Of a stretch of DNA of 43,681 nucleotides, positions 31,745 through 41,795 are shown in pieces; position 1 is the first letter of the stretch, and every line of letters begins with the position of its first letter. The notes under the pieces were generated by a model, which was given only the letters and a program-made list of their open reading frames with translations, had not been told where the DNA came from and did not search any database. The stretch is from a virus. Position numbers and translations under genes: made by a program. The stretch lies in IMG/VR virus record IMGVR_UViG_3300046168_000029, positions 1 through 43,681 of that record. One strand, given 5' to 3'.

Positions 31745-33952
31745 ATGAGTTTTTCTGAAGCAAGTAACAAGATCACACAAACAGGGACTGACACTGATCT
31801 TAGTGGGTTGAATGGAGTGACGGGAGTAACTACTACAGTTCGTGGAAACCACACTACTTATACAATTGCTTCCACTCATTTCCTAGAGGTTCAAGGAACA
31901 CTTAGCATTGATCCTGCCTATGAGACTTTGCAAATGATGAAGCAAGCCATCAATGCAGGTAGTGGGCATCCACTCACAGTAACAGGCACATTGAATCTAG
32001 GTGTCAAAACTACAGCAAATGGGAAAGACAAATACTCGGTCGGTGTAGGAATTGATTTACCAAATGAGAATCTGACAGGGCAAATGTATAATACCTTTGG
32101 CATTTCGTTTGGAGGTAGTTCTACATTTTTGTGGAATGGTGGAATAATTCGTACTACTGCAACTTTGCGAACTGCAAATGGGGCAACAGTTACAGTCAAT
32201 AGTGGGATCTTTTATAACCTTGCGAAACAGGGGTCATCTAACACAAACACATCTCAGTTTAGAATCGAGTCTTCTAATTCTACGAGTGATGCGAAAATAA
32301 ACATTTACGATTTAACTTTTGATGGTGAAACTTTGGAGTCTAGAATTTTTACAAAGAGTGGATGGAATGTTGGAATCTTTAAATTTAAAAAAGGTGGATT
32401 CCAAAGTTACAATTCGCCATTTCCTCCTTTGACTTTCGAGAACTTTGACACAAGCCCAAACTTACATGACTTCGACATAATTAATGTTACTAGAACTCAG
32501 TCAAGCGGAGAGACAATTACAATCAAAGGCTTTTCCGACAGATTACGAGTTGCACTAGATGCAGGGAGAAATAATTTTATGTATCTCAAATGCGTTAGAC
32601 CTATAAGTTTAGTAGTCGAAGATTTAAATGGTAACCCATTAACCTATTCTTATTACGCTAAAGATTTAGATAGTGGCAACAGAGCGATTGGATCAATAGG
32701 TCAGGACGATACAGATGACAAGGTTTACACAGCGACTAGCCAAACAGGTGATTTACAAGAAGAAATATTGGTCGAGGTAATCAATTACATTAATAAAACC
32801 ATTACCACTGATTCTCGCACTAATTCAAATTCAGAAATTCCATTTTCTATTATTGCATACAATCAGACAATAACAGGATTCGCGGAGGACTTAGTTGGAC
32901 TCGATACCTTGCATAGCACAGTTAAAATGACACCTGATTTGGTAGTGTCCGAAACAAACAGGTCAGTTGTGGATGCGTATACTGCAATAGACACTCCACA
33001 GAAATTTTACGACATCGCAAAATCCTATCTTGTCAATAATTATGCAGGTGAAACTTCACCAATTGTCAATCGAGATGGTTCAACAATAAATGCAGGTGCA
33101 TATAATGTTATTTTTGACACTACTGCAACGAATCCATTCAGTATTAGTGGTGGCACGATAACTTTAAATGCATCTAGTTTTAATGGTACGATTATTACTA
33201 GTGGTAGCGTTACGCTCAATTCGACATCATACTTAGGATCAATATCTGATAGTTCAGGCACTCGCTCTTTTGGTGCTTATGCGATTACAAATTTACTATC
33301 AGGCTCACGAGTGCAAGTTTACAATGTAACACAAAGCTCAGAAGTTTTTAATGGTGTCGTTAATAGCACATCACTTAACCAAGGATTTGGTTCTGAAATG
33401 GCAGAGGGTGATTCCATTAGAGTTAGAGTTACCTATCAAGATGGAGTTGTTGCAAAACAACCACAAGAATTTATTGTCACCTGTCGAATACCTAGTTGGG
33501 AAGTTTCAGCAAATCAGATCGATGCGATAGAATATAACGCTTTTAATACAGACGGAAGCTCTATTTCCGAATTTAGTTTAGATTTAGTTGGCGGTAAAAT
33601 TGAAGTAGATATATCTGATTCTGACAATTCAACACAGATTCAAAGAGTTGGTTCTTGGTATTATGCTGAACTGATGACAAGCAATGGAATTGCTGATTTA
33701 TTCGGTGGGATTAGTTGGATCGCATCTAATCAAATTTCAATCGATGTAAGCAAGGTGGATTTAAAATTAGATAATACTAAATCTGATCCATTATTTTTAA
33801 CAGGAGGAAGACTTTATCGTACTGATGAAACCACAATTATAGCATCAACAAGTAATTCAATTCAAATCGATTACTCTCCAATCTATATTACGAACGCTCC
33901 ATTAATAGAAGATATAAATAAAAACGCTAAACTAATCCCTGCATTGTTATGA
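31745..33952 (+). CDS. Large tail fiber/spike protein
   Basis: 735 residues. Beta-solenoid-like composition in the first half (repeated NGxTVTVNSG, TNGxxVTVxGT patterns; Ser/Thr/Asn/Gly-rich) and a more varied second half (TITSGSVTLNSTSYLGSI). It is probably a receptor-binding spike or fiber. It ends ATGA into the GNAT-like gene. Confidence 0.75.
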   Translation: MSFSEASNKITQTGTDTDLSGLNGVTGVTTTVRGNHTTYTIASTHFLEVQGTLSIDPAYETLQMMKQAINAGSGHPLTVTGTLNLGVKTTANGKDKYSVGVGIDLPNENLTGQMYNTFGISFGGSSTFLWNGGIIRTTATLRTANGATVTVNSGIFYNLAKQGSSNTNTSQFRIESSNSTSDAKINIYDLTFDGETLESRIFTKSGWNVGIFKFKKGGFQSYNSPFPPLTFENFDTSPNLHDFDIINVTRTQSSGETITIKGFSDRLRVALDAGRNNFMYLKCVRPISLVVEDLNGNPLTYSYYAKDLDSGNRAIGSIGQDDTDDKVYTATSQTGDLQEEILVEVINYINKTITTDSRTNSNSEIPFSIIAYNQTITGFAEDLVGLDTLHSTVKMTPDLVVSETNRSVVDAYTAIDTPQKFYDIAKSYLVNNYAGETSPIVNRDGSTINAGAYNVIFDTTATNPFSISGGTITLNASSFNGTIITSGSVTLNSTSYLGSISDSSGTRSFGAYAITNLLSGSRVQVYNVTQSSEVFNGVVNSTSLNQGFGSEMAEGDSIRVRVTYQDGVVAKQPQEFIVTCRIPSWEVSANQIDAIEYNAFNTDGSSISEFSLDLVGGKIEVDISDSDNSTQIQRVGSWYYAELMTSNGIADLFGGISWIASNQISIDVSKVDLKLDNTKSDPLFLTGGRLYRTDETTIIASTSNSIQIDYSPIYITNAPLIEDINKNAKLIPALL

Positions 33953-34317
33953 ACCACCCCAAAGTAATAAAAATCAATAACCCTGAGACTAGAGATTTAG
34001 TCGCTGATCTAGCTAGAGAAGATAATGATAACATGCAGATACCTACTCATGCGGTCATTAAAGGAGAGGAAATTGTAGGTGGTTGGAATCTGTGTGAAGT
34101 TCCAATTGTTTTAGCGTGGCATCACACCAAAAAAGTTACAGCAAGAAACTCTATTATGCTGACGCAGATAATGGAAAGTATGGTTAGTCAAAAAGGATAC
34201 AATCAGCACTACATCGCTTGCAACAGTCACAGCCCATACTATGAGCATATGGGTCAATTAGGATTCAATCCTGTTTGGACAACTAATATATTTCATAAAA
34301 ATTTACCAAAAATCTAG
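33949..34317 (+). CDS. GNAT-like protein, possible internal virion protein A
   Basis: 122 residues, overlapping the previous stop (ATGA). HAVIKGEEIVGGWNLCEVP followed by a helix and KGYNQHYIACNSHSPYYEHMGQLGFNPV suggests an acetyltransferase-like fold, and small GNAT-like proteins sit at this place (before the internal virion proteins) in other podoviruses. No acetyl-CoA motif is clear, so it may be structural. Confidence 0.6.
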   Translation: MNHPKVIKINNPETRDLVADLAREDNDNMQIPTHAVIKGEEIVGGWNLCEVPIVLAWHHTKKVTARNSIMLTQIMESMVSQKGYNQHYIACNSHSPYYEHMGQLGFNPVWTTNIFHKNLPKI

Positions 34318-34328
34318 GAGATAAAATT

Positions 34329-36809
34329 ATGTGTGGAGATAATATAACTTACCAACCACCTGCAACTGTTGACTACGGAGAGTCAATGAGGGATGGATTA
34401 TCGGCTCAAGCAGAACTAGCACCTGCTTTATATGCCGCAGAAGCTGACCCAAACTCAGGAAGAAAAGCTTATGCTCGTTTAAACCAAGAGATACTTAACG
34501 AAACATTGCTTGGTCGTAAGGTCACATACGATAGTGAAGGCAGGATTGTTAAAGGCTTTAGAAGTGATTCATCAAAGTATGAGATCGTTAGTGAACCATC
34601 ATTAAGTTCTACAAAAAAGAAAGTTAGCAACAGTCCTAAGTCAAATTCTACACACACCAATTCAATTGAAGTTTTAGAGTCGAACTATGTCATTTATGAC
34701 AAAGAGACAGGAGAAAAACTCGGTAACTATGAAACTACTGAAGAAGCTTTAAAGGAGGTTCGAATTTTAGGAGGCACAGGCTATTCACCGATCTATGAAG
34801 AGGACGGAAATGGTAATGTAATAAAAGACCTTGGTCAGGCAGGTAAGACCACTTACACAGGTGGTGGGATGGTTAGTAATGTTGGTGGAGATCAGGAAAG
34901 AGAATTTATTGAAGCTGACGGAACGAAAAACACAAGAAAAGCAGGGTTTGATAAGGATGGAAATTTTGCAGGAGTGTCAGCACTTGCTCGTGATTTACAG
35001 CAACTCGATACTGCTCAAAGATTTACAGGTGAGTTAAAGGCAATTGAAGACAATGCTGATCAATTTACTCAAGCTTATAGGAGTCAAGGTAATATCAAAG
35101 GTGCGTTAGCTAAAGTTGAACAACTTAGTAATGTTAGCTCAACTCCTACAAACATATCAGCACGAGGCAATTCATTAACAGACATTGCTAAAAGTTTTAA
35201 TGCACCTCAGATAGGTGTCGGACAGCAATCACAACAGCAGATAGGTGTCGGACAGCAATCACAACAGCAGTTGGGTGGGCAACAGGAAGCACAACAGCAG
35301 TTGGGTGGGCAACAGGAAGCACAAGGTAGTGGCATGGCATCAGGCATGGGTGAGCAACAAGTTGATGGCACGACAGGTGGGCGACAGTTTGTGGAAGATG
35401 ATAGAGCAATATCACCAACGACAGCAGTGGACAAGGTAGCACCACCCCCTGTTGATGACCCAAGGCAAGGTGTTACAGGCGGTGGAGCACAGCGATTAGG
35501 TGAAGGTCAAAGATCACAAGCTTTGACTACTAGCACAAGACGCAGGGGCGACACTTATATAACTGAGATTAGGGATGTTCAAGGCAATATAGTTGAGCAA
35601 CATTCTTCTGATAATTATCAAGATGCCTTAGCATGGGGTGAGAATAATATTGAAAGAGTTAAGGCAGAAAGAACTTATGATTCTCAGCAGGAAACACTTG
35701 CTACTAATAATTCAAAAAGTGAAGAGGCAGGACAACAGCAAGCCTCAGAATTATTAAATTCTGCTACAGCTAATCAACAACAGCAGGTTAGTGGACAGGG
35801 TGCACTTCCGACAGTATCAGCGGAAGGCGTTGGTGACATGGATGGGTTGAGGTCGTCAATGCTAACGCAAGCTAAAAATGATTTAGCATTGGGTGGTGAT
35901 CTTTCGGATAGAGAATTAAGAAATGCTCAACAGCAAGCTCGTATGGCATCAACAGCACGCGGTCGCGAAAGAGACACATCTAGTATTTTGACCGAGCTAC
36001 AGAACAATGAGATGGCATCTCGTACAAGAGAAGCTGAGCGTAGGGGTTTTGCTTCACAGGTTTACGGCATGGAAGGACAAATCGGAACAGCAGATGCACA
36101 GTTGCAACTGCAAGCAGAGATGTCAAATCAGCAGACTAGCTTGGCGGCTCAATCCGCAAACCAACAGGCAAGAATGCAACAGCAATCACAACTCTTGGAT
36201 GCCGCAAAAGCTGACATTGATCGTGGTGTGGCAGTAGATCAAATGAATACGCAGTACGCGATGGCAGGACTTGCACAGGATCGTGGAGCGGCGGCTCAGA
36301 TGGTTGGACTTGAACAGGCGACATCAATTGATCCAACGCAAGCAATGTTTGGTAGACCATCAGGTGCAGGAACATTTGCAGGACAAAATTTATACGGCAA
36401 CGCCGCAAGTACAGGTCAGATGCCAATGCTTTATAATCCATCGCAGGGTGCTGAGTTTGCGGCTAATCAAGCCGCAGGTTTAAACAGTTACAACGCCGCC
36501 TACATGGGTGCACAGGCACAAGTCTCGGCAGGTAAGTCTGCGATGTTTGGTAATATTGTTGGAGGTATTGCAGGTGGGCTTGGTACGGCATATGGGGGTA
36601 CACTTTGTTGGGTAGCTAGAGAAGTCTACGGGTCGCATAATCCAAGATGGGTAATGTTTAGGAGTTGGATGCTAGGCGAATCGCCGTCGTGGTTCAGAAT
36701 CCTTTATCTAAATTTTGGCGAAAGGTTTGCAAAGTTTATAAAAGACAAGCCAAGACTAAAAACACGCATCCGCAAATGGATGGATAGTAAAATCAATAGG
36801 AGCGTTTAA
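34329..36809 (+). CDS. Internal virion protein with Gln-rich repeats and CWVAREVYG C-terminus
   Basis: 826 residues with AGGAG upstream. The middle is Gln-rich, including a tandem 10-residue repeat (35211-35330), and long helices rich in Gln/Ala (residues about 500-700). The C-terminus (CWVAREVYGSHNPRWVMFRSWML … RKWMDSKI) is a domain that, from memory, ends many unrelated phage virion proteins. It is probably an ejected or internal protein. The stop TAA lies within GTTTAAAC at 36804. Confidence 0.75.
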   Translation: MCGDNITYQPPATVDYGESMRDGLSAQAELAPALYAAEADPNSGRKAYARLNQEILNETLLGRKVTYDSEGRIVKGFRSDSSKYEIVSEPSLSSTKKKVSNSPKSNSTHTNSIEVLESNYVIYDKETGEKLGNYETTEEALKEVRILGGTGYSPIYEEDGNGNVIKDLGQAGKTTYTGGGMVSNVGGDQEREFIEADGTKNTRKAGFDKDGNFAGVSALARDLQQLDTAQRFTGELKAIEDNADQFTQAYRSQGNIKGALAKVEQLSNVSSTPTNISARGNSLTDIAKSFNAPQIGVGQQSQQQIGVGQQSQQQLGGQQEAQQQLGGQQEAQGSGMASGMGEQQVDGTTGGRQFVEDDRAISPTTAVDKVAPPPVDDPRQGVTGGGAQRLGEGQRSQALTTSTRRRGDTYITEIRDVQGNIVEQHSSDNYQDALAWGENNIERVKAERTYDSQQETLATNNSKSEEAGQQQASELLNSATANQQQQVSGQGALPTVSAEGVGDMDGLRSSMLTQAKNDLALGGDLSDRELRNAQQQARMASTARGRERDTSSILTELQNNEMASRTREAERRGFASQVYGMEGQIGTADAQLQLQAEMSNQQTSLAAQSANQQARMQQQSQLLDAAKADIDRGVAVDQMNTQYAMAGLAQDRGAAAQMVGLEQATSIDPTQAMFGRPSGAGTFAGQNLYGNAASTGQMPMLYNPSQGAEFAANQAAGLNSYNAAYMGAQAQVSAGKSAMFGNIVGGIAGGLGTAYGGTLCWVAREVYGSHNPRWVMFRSWMLGESPSWFRILYLNFGERFAKFIKDKPRLKTRIRKWMDSKINRSV
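35211..35330 (+). repeat. 30-base in-frame tandem repeats
   Basis: Two exact 30-base copies (35211-35240 and 35241-35270) encode IGVGQQSQQQ. They are followed by two copies of a related 30-base unit (35271-35300 and 35301 onward, the second breaking down near 35325) encoding LGGQQEAQQQ. It looks like recent slippage expansion of a Gln-rich linker. Confidence 0.9.
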
Positions 36810-36811
36810 AC

Positions 36812-39169
36812 ATGCAGTCACCATATTTCAGTAACATAAATCAGGCTCAGGCAGACTACTCACCGCTTACTCAGGCAGGTGCTAACATCGGCAGGATGTA
36901 TGCTGACATGGGTGCTAATATTGGCAGAAATTTAGGTCAGGCTATAGGAGCGGCAGGTTCTAAATATTTTAATGATAAAAAGACAGAGCGAGCATTTGCC
37001 CAATACATAAAGACAGAAGAGGGTGGTAATTATTTACTATCAAATGGCTACAATCCTTTTGATATTGAAGAGATGCGTAGTAGTCCTGAAAAGGTTGACA
37101 AAGAGGCAATGAAAATTGTCAAAGATGTTGGGCTAGACAAAATCAGAAACACTTTCCAACAGCAGGAAGCTACTCGTTTGGCTGAAGAAAAGCATCAGCA
37201 AGCGACAAATTTATACAACTTAACGCTACAGGAAAAGAAGATGGCAGTTGAAGATGCTCAAGCACAGCGAGAAGTTGCAAAACAAACAAATCTGTATTTA
37301 TCTCACCTTGGTTCTGATTCAGGTGACGGCAGACAGATGCGTGACACGCTTAATCCATCAGCAGGATTCTTACAGCCTGATGAGAATGGCGTGATCGATC
37401 CTGTACGATTGCAAGCTGTGCAAAGGGTTAACAAAGAAATGAACCTTGGTAAGTATTCACCTGCAATGGTTTCAACCATACAGGAAAGCTTCCGCAGAAA
37501 AGATGAGGGTGGGACAGGTAAATTATTAAAGTCTGTTAACTTTAAAAGTCAGGCAGATTTTGAAGAACAATTCTCTGAGTTTGTGAAGAAGAATCCTAGT
37601 CTGCCGAAGGAGCAAATTACAGCCGCTCGCGAACAGTTGCAAAAACTTGTAGCACCTACAGGAAAAATTAGTGAGGTAATAAAGAAAGCTATCGAAGACT
37701 CACAGTTTGGTGCATTCATCGAAACAGCAAAAACTCAAGCAGGAACGATGGGCAGGTTTAGTACGCTTTTAGATGAAACCCTAACCACAACTATCGGAGA
37801 AGACGGCGGTGAAATTTCTAAGATCAAAAATCCTGTAGCCGCCTCGGTAGTTCTAATGCAATTAGCAAGGATGGCACAGGGTGTCGGTGTTCTTTCTAAT
37901 CAGGATGTTAATCTTATTAGGGGTGACCAAAGAACTACTGAGTCAATCAGAAGGTTTATGGAAAAATACATTGGCGAGTCTGTAGACCTGACGCAGGAAA
38001 TGATTGATGCAGATGATCGTTGGGCAAAGGCAATAAATCCACAGACAGGAAAAGTATTTAAGGTTGGTGATCCTGTAAATCTAGGAGGTGCAAATTTATC
38101 TGCTCGCGACTTAATGATGTTTAAAGACATAGCAAAAGTTATGGACGATAAGCACCAAGAAATGCTTACAAAAATTATACCACAAATTTATGATGTTGTT
38201 CGTGGAAACTTTGGCGGTCTAACAACAAACGAAATTCACGAGTTTTCTGATCTAGATATGTTCTATCCTGACAACACAGGTAATGAGTCAGTACCACTAG
38301 ATGGCGTTGATGAAGACAAGGTGACAAATTTATTTGATGCTCGTTTAAACGGACAGTCTAAAGAAAGTTTAAGAAAGTACATACAGTCGCAGGAGAGTTA
38401 CACGGAAGCAGATGAGCCTGAATTAAATATGATGCTAGACAAAGCTGAGGCTATGTATGAAAAGCATCAGTCTAATGATGCAAGAGATAGCAGGTACAAT
38501 CTACCATCCTATCGCAACGCAACTGAAGGCAACTTTGATTCGTCAACGGCAACTAATAGTGATTCATACGGAGATGGAACTAAAGACTTATTACAACTTG
38601 GCGGTGCGGTAACAACGGCGGCTTTAGTGAACAAAGGTTCTGACAATCTAGCTAGAGGAAACATGATAGAGTCTAAAGGCATGTCAAGTAAAAGCTATAA
38701 CGAAAGTATACGCGAAATAGACAAAGGCAAGATGTCAGGTGTCAAAAATGCAGGTAACCGATATGGCTTAAATAGATCAGACTACAAGTCAGACAAAGCC
38801 TACAGAAATGCGGTTAAAAAACAATTTAAGACAGAGGTAAAAGGTAAGGTAGGTGAATACTTGGCTAAACGAGGTATAGCTAAAAAAGTAATTAGCAAAG
38901 TTGTTACAGGCACAATAGGTGGTGGTTTGATAGGCACTGCTGTGGGAACTATTGGTGCGTTGTACGATGTCTACGATTTAATACAAGGAACTAAAGAATT
39001 AAAAATTGCAGACCTCAGACAGAAGCAAGCAAAGTACAAAAAAGGTTCAGAGAATTACAAAATTTTAGAGGAACTAATTAAAGAAACAGATGATCCATTT
39101 GGTGCAGGTGCTTATACTGAAACTGTTAGAGACTCAATGAATGTGGACTTCAGGATTATAGGATATTGA
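36812..39169 (+). CDS. Internal virion/ejection protein
   Basis: 785 residues starting just after a GTTTAAAC copy. Long alternating helices, Gln-rich N-terminal region, and near the C-terminus a Gly-rich hydrophobic stretch (VVTGTIGGGLIGTAVGTIGALYDVYDLI) that could insert into a membrane during DNA ejection. It is in the position of podoviral internal core proteins. No catalytic domain recognised. Confidence 0.72.
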   Translation: MQSPYFSNINQAQADYSPLTQAGANIGRMYADMGANIGRNLGQAIGAAGSKYFNDKKTERAFAQYIKTEEGGNYLLSNGYNPFDIEEMRSSPEKVDKEAMKIVKDVGLDKIRNTFQQQEATRLAEEKHQQATNLYNLTLQEKKMAVEDAQAQREVAKQTNLYLSHLGSDSGDGRQMRDTLNPSAGFLQPDENGVIDPVRLQAVQRVNKEMNLGKYSPAMVSTIQESFRRKDEGGTGKLLKSVNFKSQADFEEQFSEFVKKNPSLPKEQITAAREQLQKLVAPTGKISEVIKKAIEDSQFGAFIETAKTQAGTMGRFSTLLDETLTTTIGEDGGEISKIKNPVAASVVLMQLARMAQGVGVLSNQDVNLIRGDQRTTESIRRFMEKYIGESVDLTQEMIDADDRWAKAINPQTGKVFKVGDPVNLGGANLSARDLMMFKDIAKVMDDKHQEMLTKIIPQIYDVVRGNFGGLTTNEIHEFSDLDMFYPDNTGNESVPLDGVDEDKVTNLFDARLNGQSKESLRKYIQSQESYTEADEPELNMMLDKAEAMYEKHQSNDARDSRYNLPSYRNATEGNFDSSTATNSDSYGDGTKDLLQLGGAVTTAALVNKGSDNLARGNMIESKGMSSKSYNESIREIDKGKMSGVKNAGNRYGLNRSDYKSDKAYRNAVKKQFKTEVKGKVGEYLAKRGIAKKVISKVVTGTIGGGLIGTAVGTIGALYDVYDLIQGTKELKIADLRQKQAKYKKGSENYKILEELIKETDDPFGAGAYTETVRDSMNVDFRIIGY

Positions 39170-39170
39170 T

Positions 39171-41795
39171 ATGGCTATAGACTTAGGAAAATTTGATAAG
39201 AAAAAAAATTACGGAAGAGGGATTAGCCTTGGTGTATTCGATAAGATTCCTGAAGACTTAGACTTTGATGCGTTTAAACGCGAATACATAGAAAGAGAAA
39301 AGAGAAGCATAGGCGACTCTGTGTGGGAATGGGCTGATGCATTTCCTACAGGTGTGGATCAAATGATTGATTCCGCAAAAGAATCTATGACTAATAAGTC
39401 AGTAGTGAAAGGCATGTTTAACTTTGCTGACTTCGACGAGATGAAAGATGCTTGGAAGACAGTAGGCTTGACTGCTAAGATTGGTTTAGCTGACGAGTGG
39501 CACACCTACAGAGCAATAAAAAATAATATTCAAAATGAGTTAAGTTCTAGCTCACAGGATGATAAGATAAGAAAAGCTTACGAGCTTAGAAAATTCAGAG
39601 AAAACTATTTCAATGTAGACAGAGAGAATATGCTGTCTGAAGTGCCAAAAGAATTTAGAGCAGACGCAGATTTTGGTGCAGACTTTTTGACTCCAACAAA
39701 TCTCTTACCTGCATTCTTTGGTAAAAAAGTCATAGACAAACCTGTTCGTGCCTCGATCAAGGGAGGCGTGAAAGGTGTAAGCCTAGTTGCTAAAGGTGCA
39801 GAGAAACTTTCTGAAGGGATAGAGAAAGGTCTTGGTTATCCAACCAAAAAACTTGACGAGCTTATGCCGAAAGGTGGTATAGCTTATCGCGGTGCTCAAA
39901 TGGTAGCATTAGCTAGTGACACAGGCATTGGTACGATGTTTGGCAGTATGGTATTTGTGGAAGGGTTGGCTAAAGTAGCTAAGAAAACAAGTCGCGAAAT
40001 AAGTGAGGTAACAAGAGTGTTTGCACAACCAAGCAGTCACGCAAGATTCTTGTACAGACTTTCTACGGATGAAGCTGTCAGTGCATCTACACGCAAGCTT
40101 GCGGCTCGTATGTATAAATTGCGTGGCACTCGTGCATACGACATTCTGTTTGATGGACTAGTGGCAGGACTGTCATCAAGTGCCATGCAGTCAGCTATGG
40201 AATTTGCACAGGGCAGTAGTGCGGAAGAGATGGGTCAAGCGTCAGGTGCAGGTTTGGTTTTGGGTGCACCTGTGGGCATGGTAAGTGGCTCAAGAAACTC
40301 AGGTAAGGCAGACGAGGATCGAAGTGATCTCAGCATAAATAATTATTTAGAAAAGAAAGCCAACCAACAGAATAAAGACACTGTTAAGGCTTTAAAGAAA
40401 TTAGATCGTGACACACTGATAAGTCTGTCAACTATGGATGAATTTGCTGAGCTAGGTGACTACAACATGCAGTTGATGGATCACAAAAATTTCAAGAAAC
40501 AAATACTTGGAGAGGACGAAAGTGTTGATAGTAAAAATTTACCTGCGGCTTCATACAATCAGGAAACAAAAGTTATACTTCTAGACGAATCAAAACTTAA
40601 GGAAGGAACTGAGAAGGCACGCAAGATTGTTATGCACGAAATTGGTCATGCATACATGCGTGAGATGCTTGGATCAAATCCATTAATGCGTCGAAAAATT
40701 TTAGAGAAGTTTGAAGATGAAAACGGCAGGGAATATTTCTTCAAAGATTTAGATGGAGTAAAAAACGGAAGCATTAAAGTTAATAAACAGGCTGAGAATT
40801 TTATGCGTGAGTATGCACTGCTCATGGGAGTTAAGCCTGAAGATTTTGCAAAATCAAAATATGCCGACAACGCATTTTTATTGGCTGAAGAAATTGGTGC
40901 TGAGCAGTTCAGTGCACTAATGCGTGAAACACCTAATGTGTTTAAACGCTATGAGAAATCATTTAGACACAGCTTGTTGAATGCAGGTAAGGATGTTCTT
41001 AGCAAGCTCGGCATTATAGACGCTGACAGTGGTAACTTAATTGACAGCCCGATATCAGTGAGCTTGCGAAAAAATAAGGATGTACAGAATCTTTTTACCA
41101 ACTACATGCAAGCACGCAACGATCACTACAGGATGCGTGCTGATGACATTGAGAAAGGCAGGAAGCATGAGCCAAGAAAAGGGCAGGATTCTTCAAATAG
41201 ATTCACTGAATTATTTGGCGGTCACGGAATTAACATTGGGCTAGGTGCACACTTTTCTGTCAAAGACAGGCAGATGTTTAACGAGCTTATTAAAGCCGCA
41301 GAGTTAGACGCTCAGGGAGCAGACAGTGACCTGACAGGCATTGGAAAAAACTTTGAGGGTAAAAGGCTAGGAGCTAAGACGAAAGACATTTTCAGGAAGG
41401 CAGGAGCAAACGGCGGTGGTGCTATGAACATCATCGACTTTTTCCAAAACGCTATCGATACGCGATCTATGATAAAGTTTGGTTACCGCTCTGCCAAGTG
41501 GTGGGATCGCAGTCATTACAATCCTTTTTACGAGCGTAGCTTTACAGGAATTGGTTGGCAAATATCACCCAAGAAACCAACCACTCGTCTTGGTAGAACA
41601 ATCTATCCAAACTTAAAGATTGTTGGATACGATGCTGACCTAATCATGTCTAATGCTGAGCTACTCAGTCAGGCAGGTTTCCTCAAGGGTAAGTATAAAG
41701 ATACGGCAGAGTTTTTAGATGCGTTCTCAGAACACGCTGAAAGTTTGTTGCAACAGACAGGCGAGAAAAGTAATCAACCCATTAGGACAGGGTGA
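39171..41795 (+). CDS. Giant virion protein, N-terminal part, with HExxH metalloprotease domain
   Basis: 874 residues to TGA at 41793. Two hydrophobic, Ala/Gly-rich segments lie around residues 240-390 (ALASDTGIGTMFGSMVFVEG; DGLVAGLSSSAMQSAM). The zincin motif KIVMHEIGHAYM (His489, Glu490, His493) follows. Homologous large virion proteins continue far beyond this length, and the next frame (+1) is convincingly coding from about 41767 to the window end, so the two parts may be one protein joined by a +1 frameshift or split by an indel. Confidence 0.78.
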   Translation: MAIDLGKFDKKKNYGRGISLGVFDKIPEDLDFDAFKREYIEREKRSIGDSVWEWADAFPTGVDQMIDSAKESMTNKSVVKGMFNFADFDEMKDAWKTVGLTAKIGLADEWHTYRAIKNNIQNELSSSSQDDKIRKAYELRKFRENYFNVDRENMLSEVPKEFRADADFGADFLTPTNLLPAFFGKKVIDKPVRASIKGGVKGVSLVAKGAEKLSEGIEKGLGYPTKKLDELMPKGGIAYRGAQMVALASDTGIGTMFGSMVFVEGLAKVAKKTSREISEVTRVFAQPSSHARFLYRLSTDEAVSASTRKLAARMYKLRGTRAYDILFDGLVAGLSSSAMQSAMEFAQGSSAEEMGQASGAGLVLGAPVGMVSGSRNSGKADEDRSDLSINNYLEKKANQQNKDTVKALKKLDRDTLISLSTMDEFAELGDYNMQLMDHKNFKKQILGEDESVDSKNLPAASYNQETKVILLDESKLKEGTEKARKIVMHEIGHAYMREMLGSNPLMRRKILEKFEDENGREYFFKDLDGVKNGSIKVNKQAENFMREYALLMGVKPEDFAKSKYADNAFLLAEEIGAEQFSALMRETPNVFKRYEKSFRHSLLNAGKDVLSKLGIIDADSGNLIDSPISVSLRKNKDVQNLFTNYMQARNDHYRMRADDIEKGRKHEPRKGQDSSNRFTELFGGHGINIGLGAHFSVKDRQMFNELIKAAELDAQGADSDLTGIGKNFEGKRLGAKTKDIFRKAGANGGGAMNIIDFFQNAIDTRSMIKFGYRSAKWWDRSHYNPFYERSFTGIGWQISPKKPTTRLGRTIYPNLKIVGYDADLIMSNAELLSQAGFLKGKYKDTAEFLDAFSEHAESLLQQTGEKSNQPIRTG

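Larger units (their letters stand above)
839..40947. repeat. Highly iterated palindrome GTTTAAAC (29 dispersed copies)
   Basis: Copies start at 839, 1271, 2207, 3532, 4679, 5005, 5636, 7757, 10338, 11005, 12395, 13243, 14735, 15393, 16351, 17630, 19002, 23133, 24067, 28128, 29186, 30441, 30489, 34477, 36478, 36804, 38343, 39272 and 40940. In 24 of 29 the flanks extend the palindrome to YGTTTAAACR. In genes it is read as Phe-Lys (8 copies) or Leu-Asn (14), or supplies a GTT-TAA stop (4: 5005, 5636, 23133, 36804); three copies are intergenic. At about 40% GC, roughly one copy is expected by chance. The counts were made by eye. Confidence 0.9.

Noticed and set aside
35211-35330. Regular 30-base repeats as a possible CRISPR array
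   Set aside because: The copies are directly adjacent without spacers, and are in frame within a virion gene encoding a Gln-rich linker.
35197-35463. A reverse-strand reading frame with many cysteines and prolines opposite the Gln-rich repeat
   Set aside because: It is the antisense reading of a CAG/CAA-rich repeat. The forward protein is clearly coding and no reverse genes are present elsewhere.
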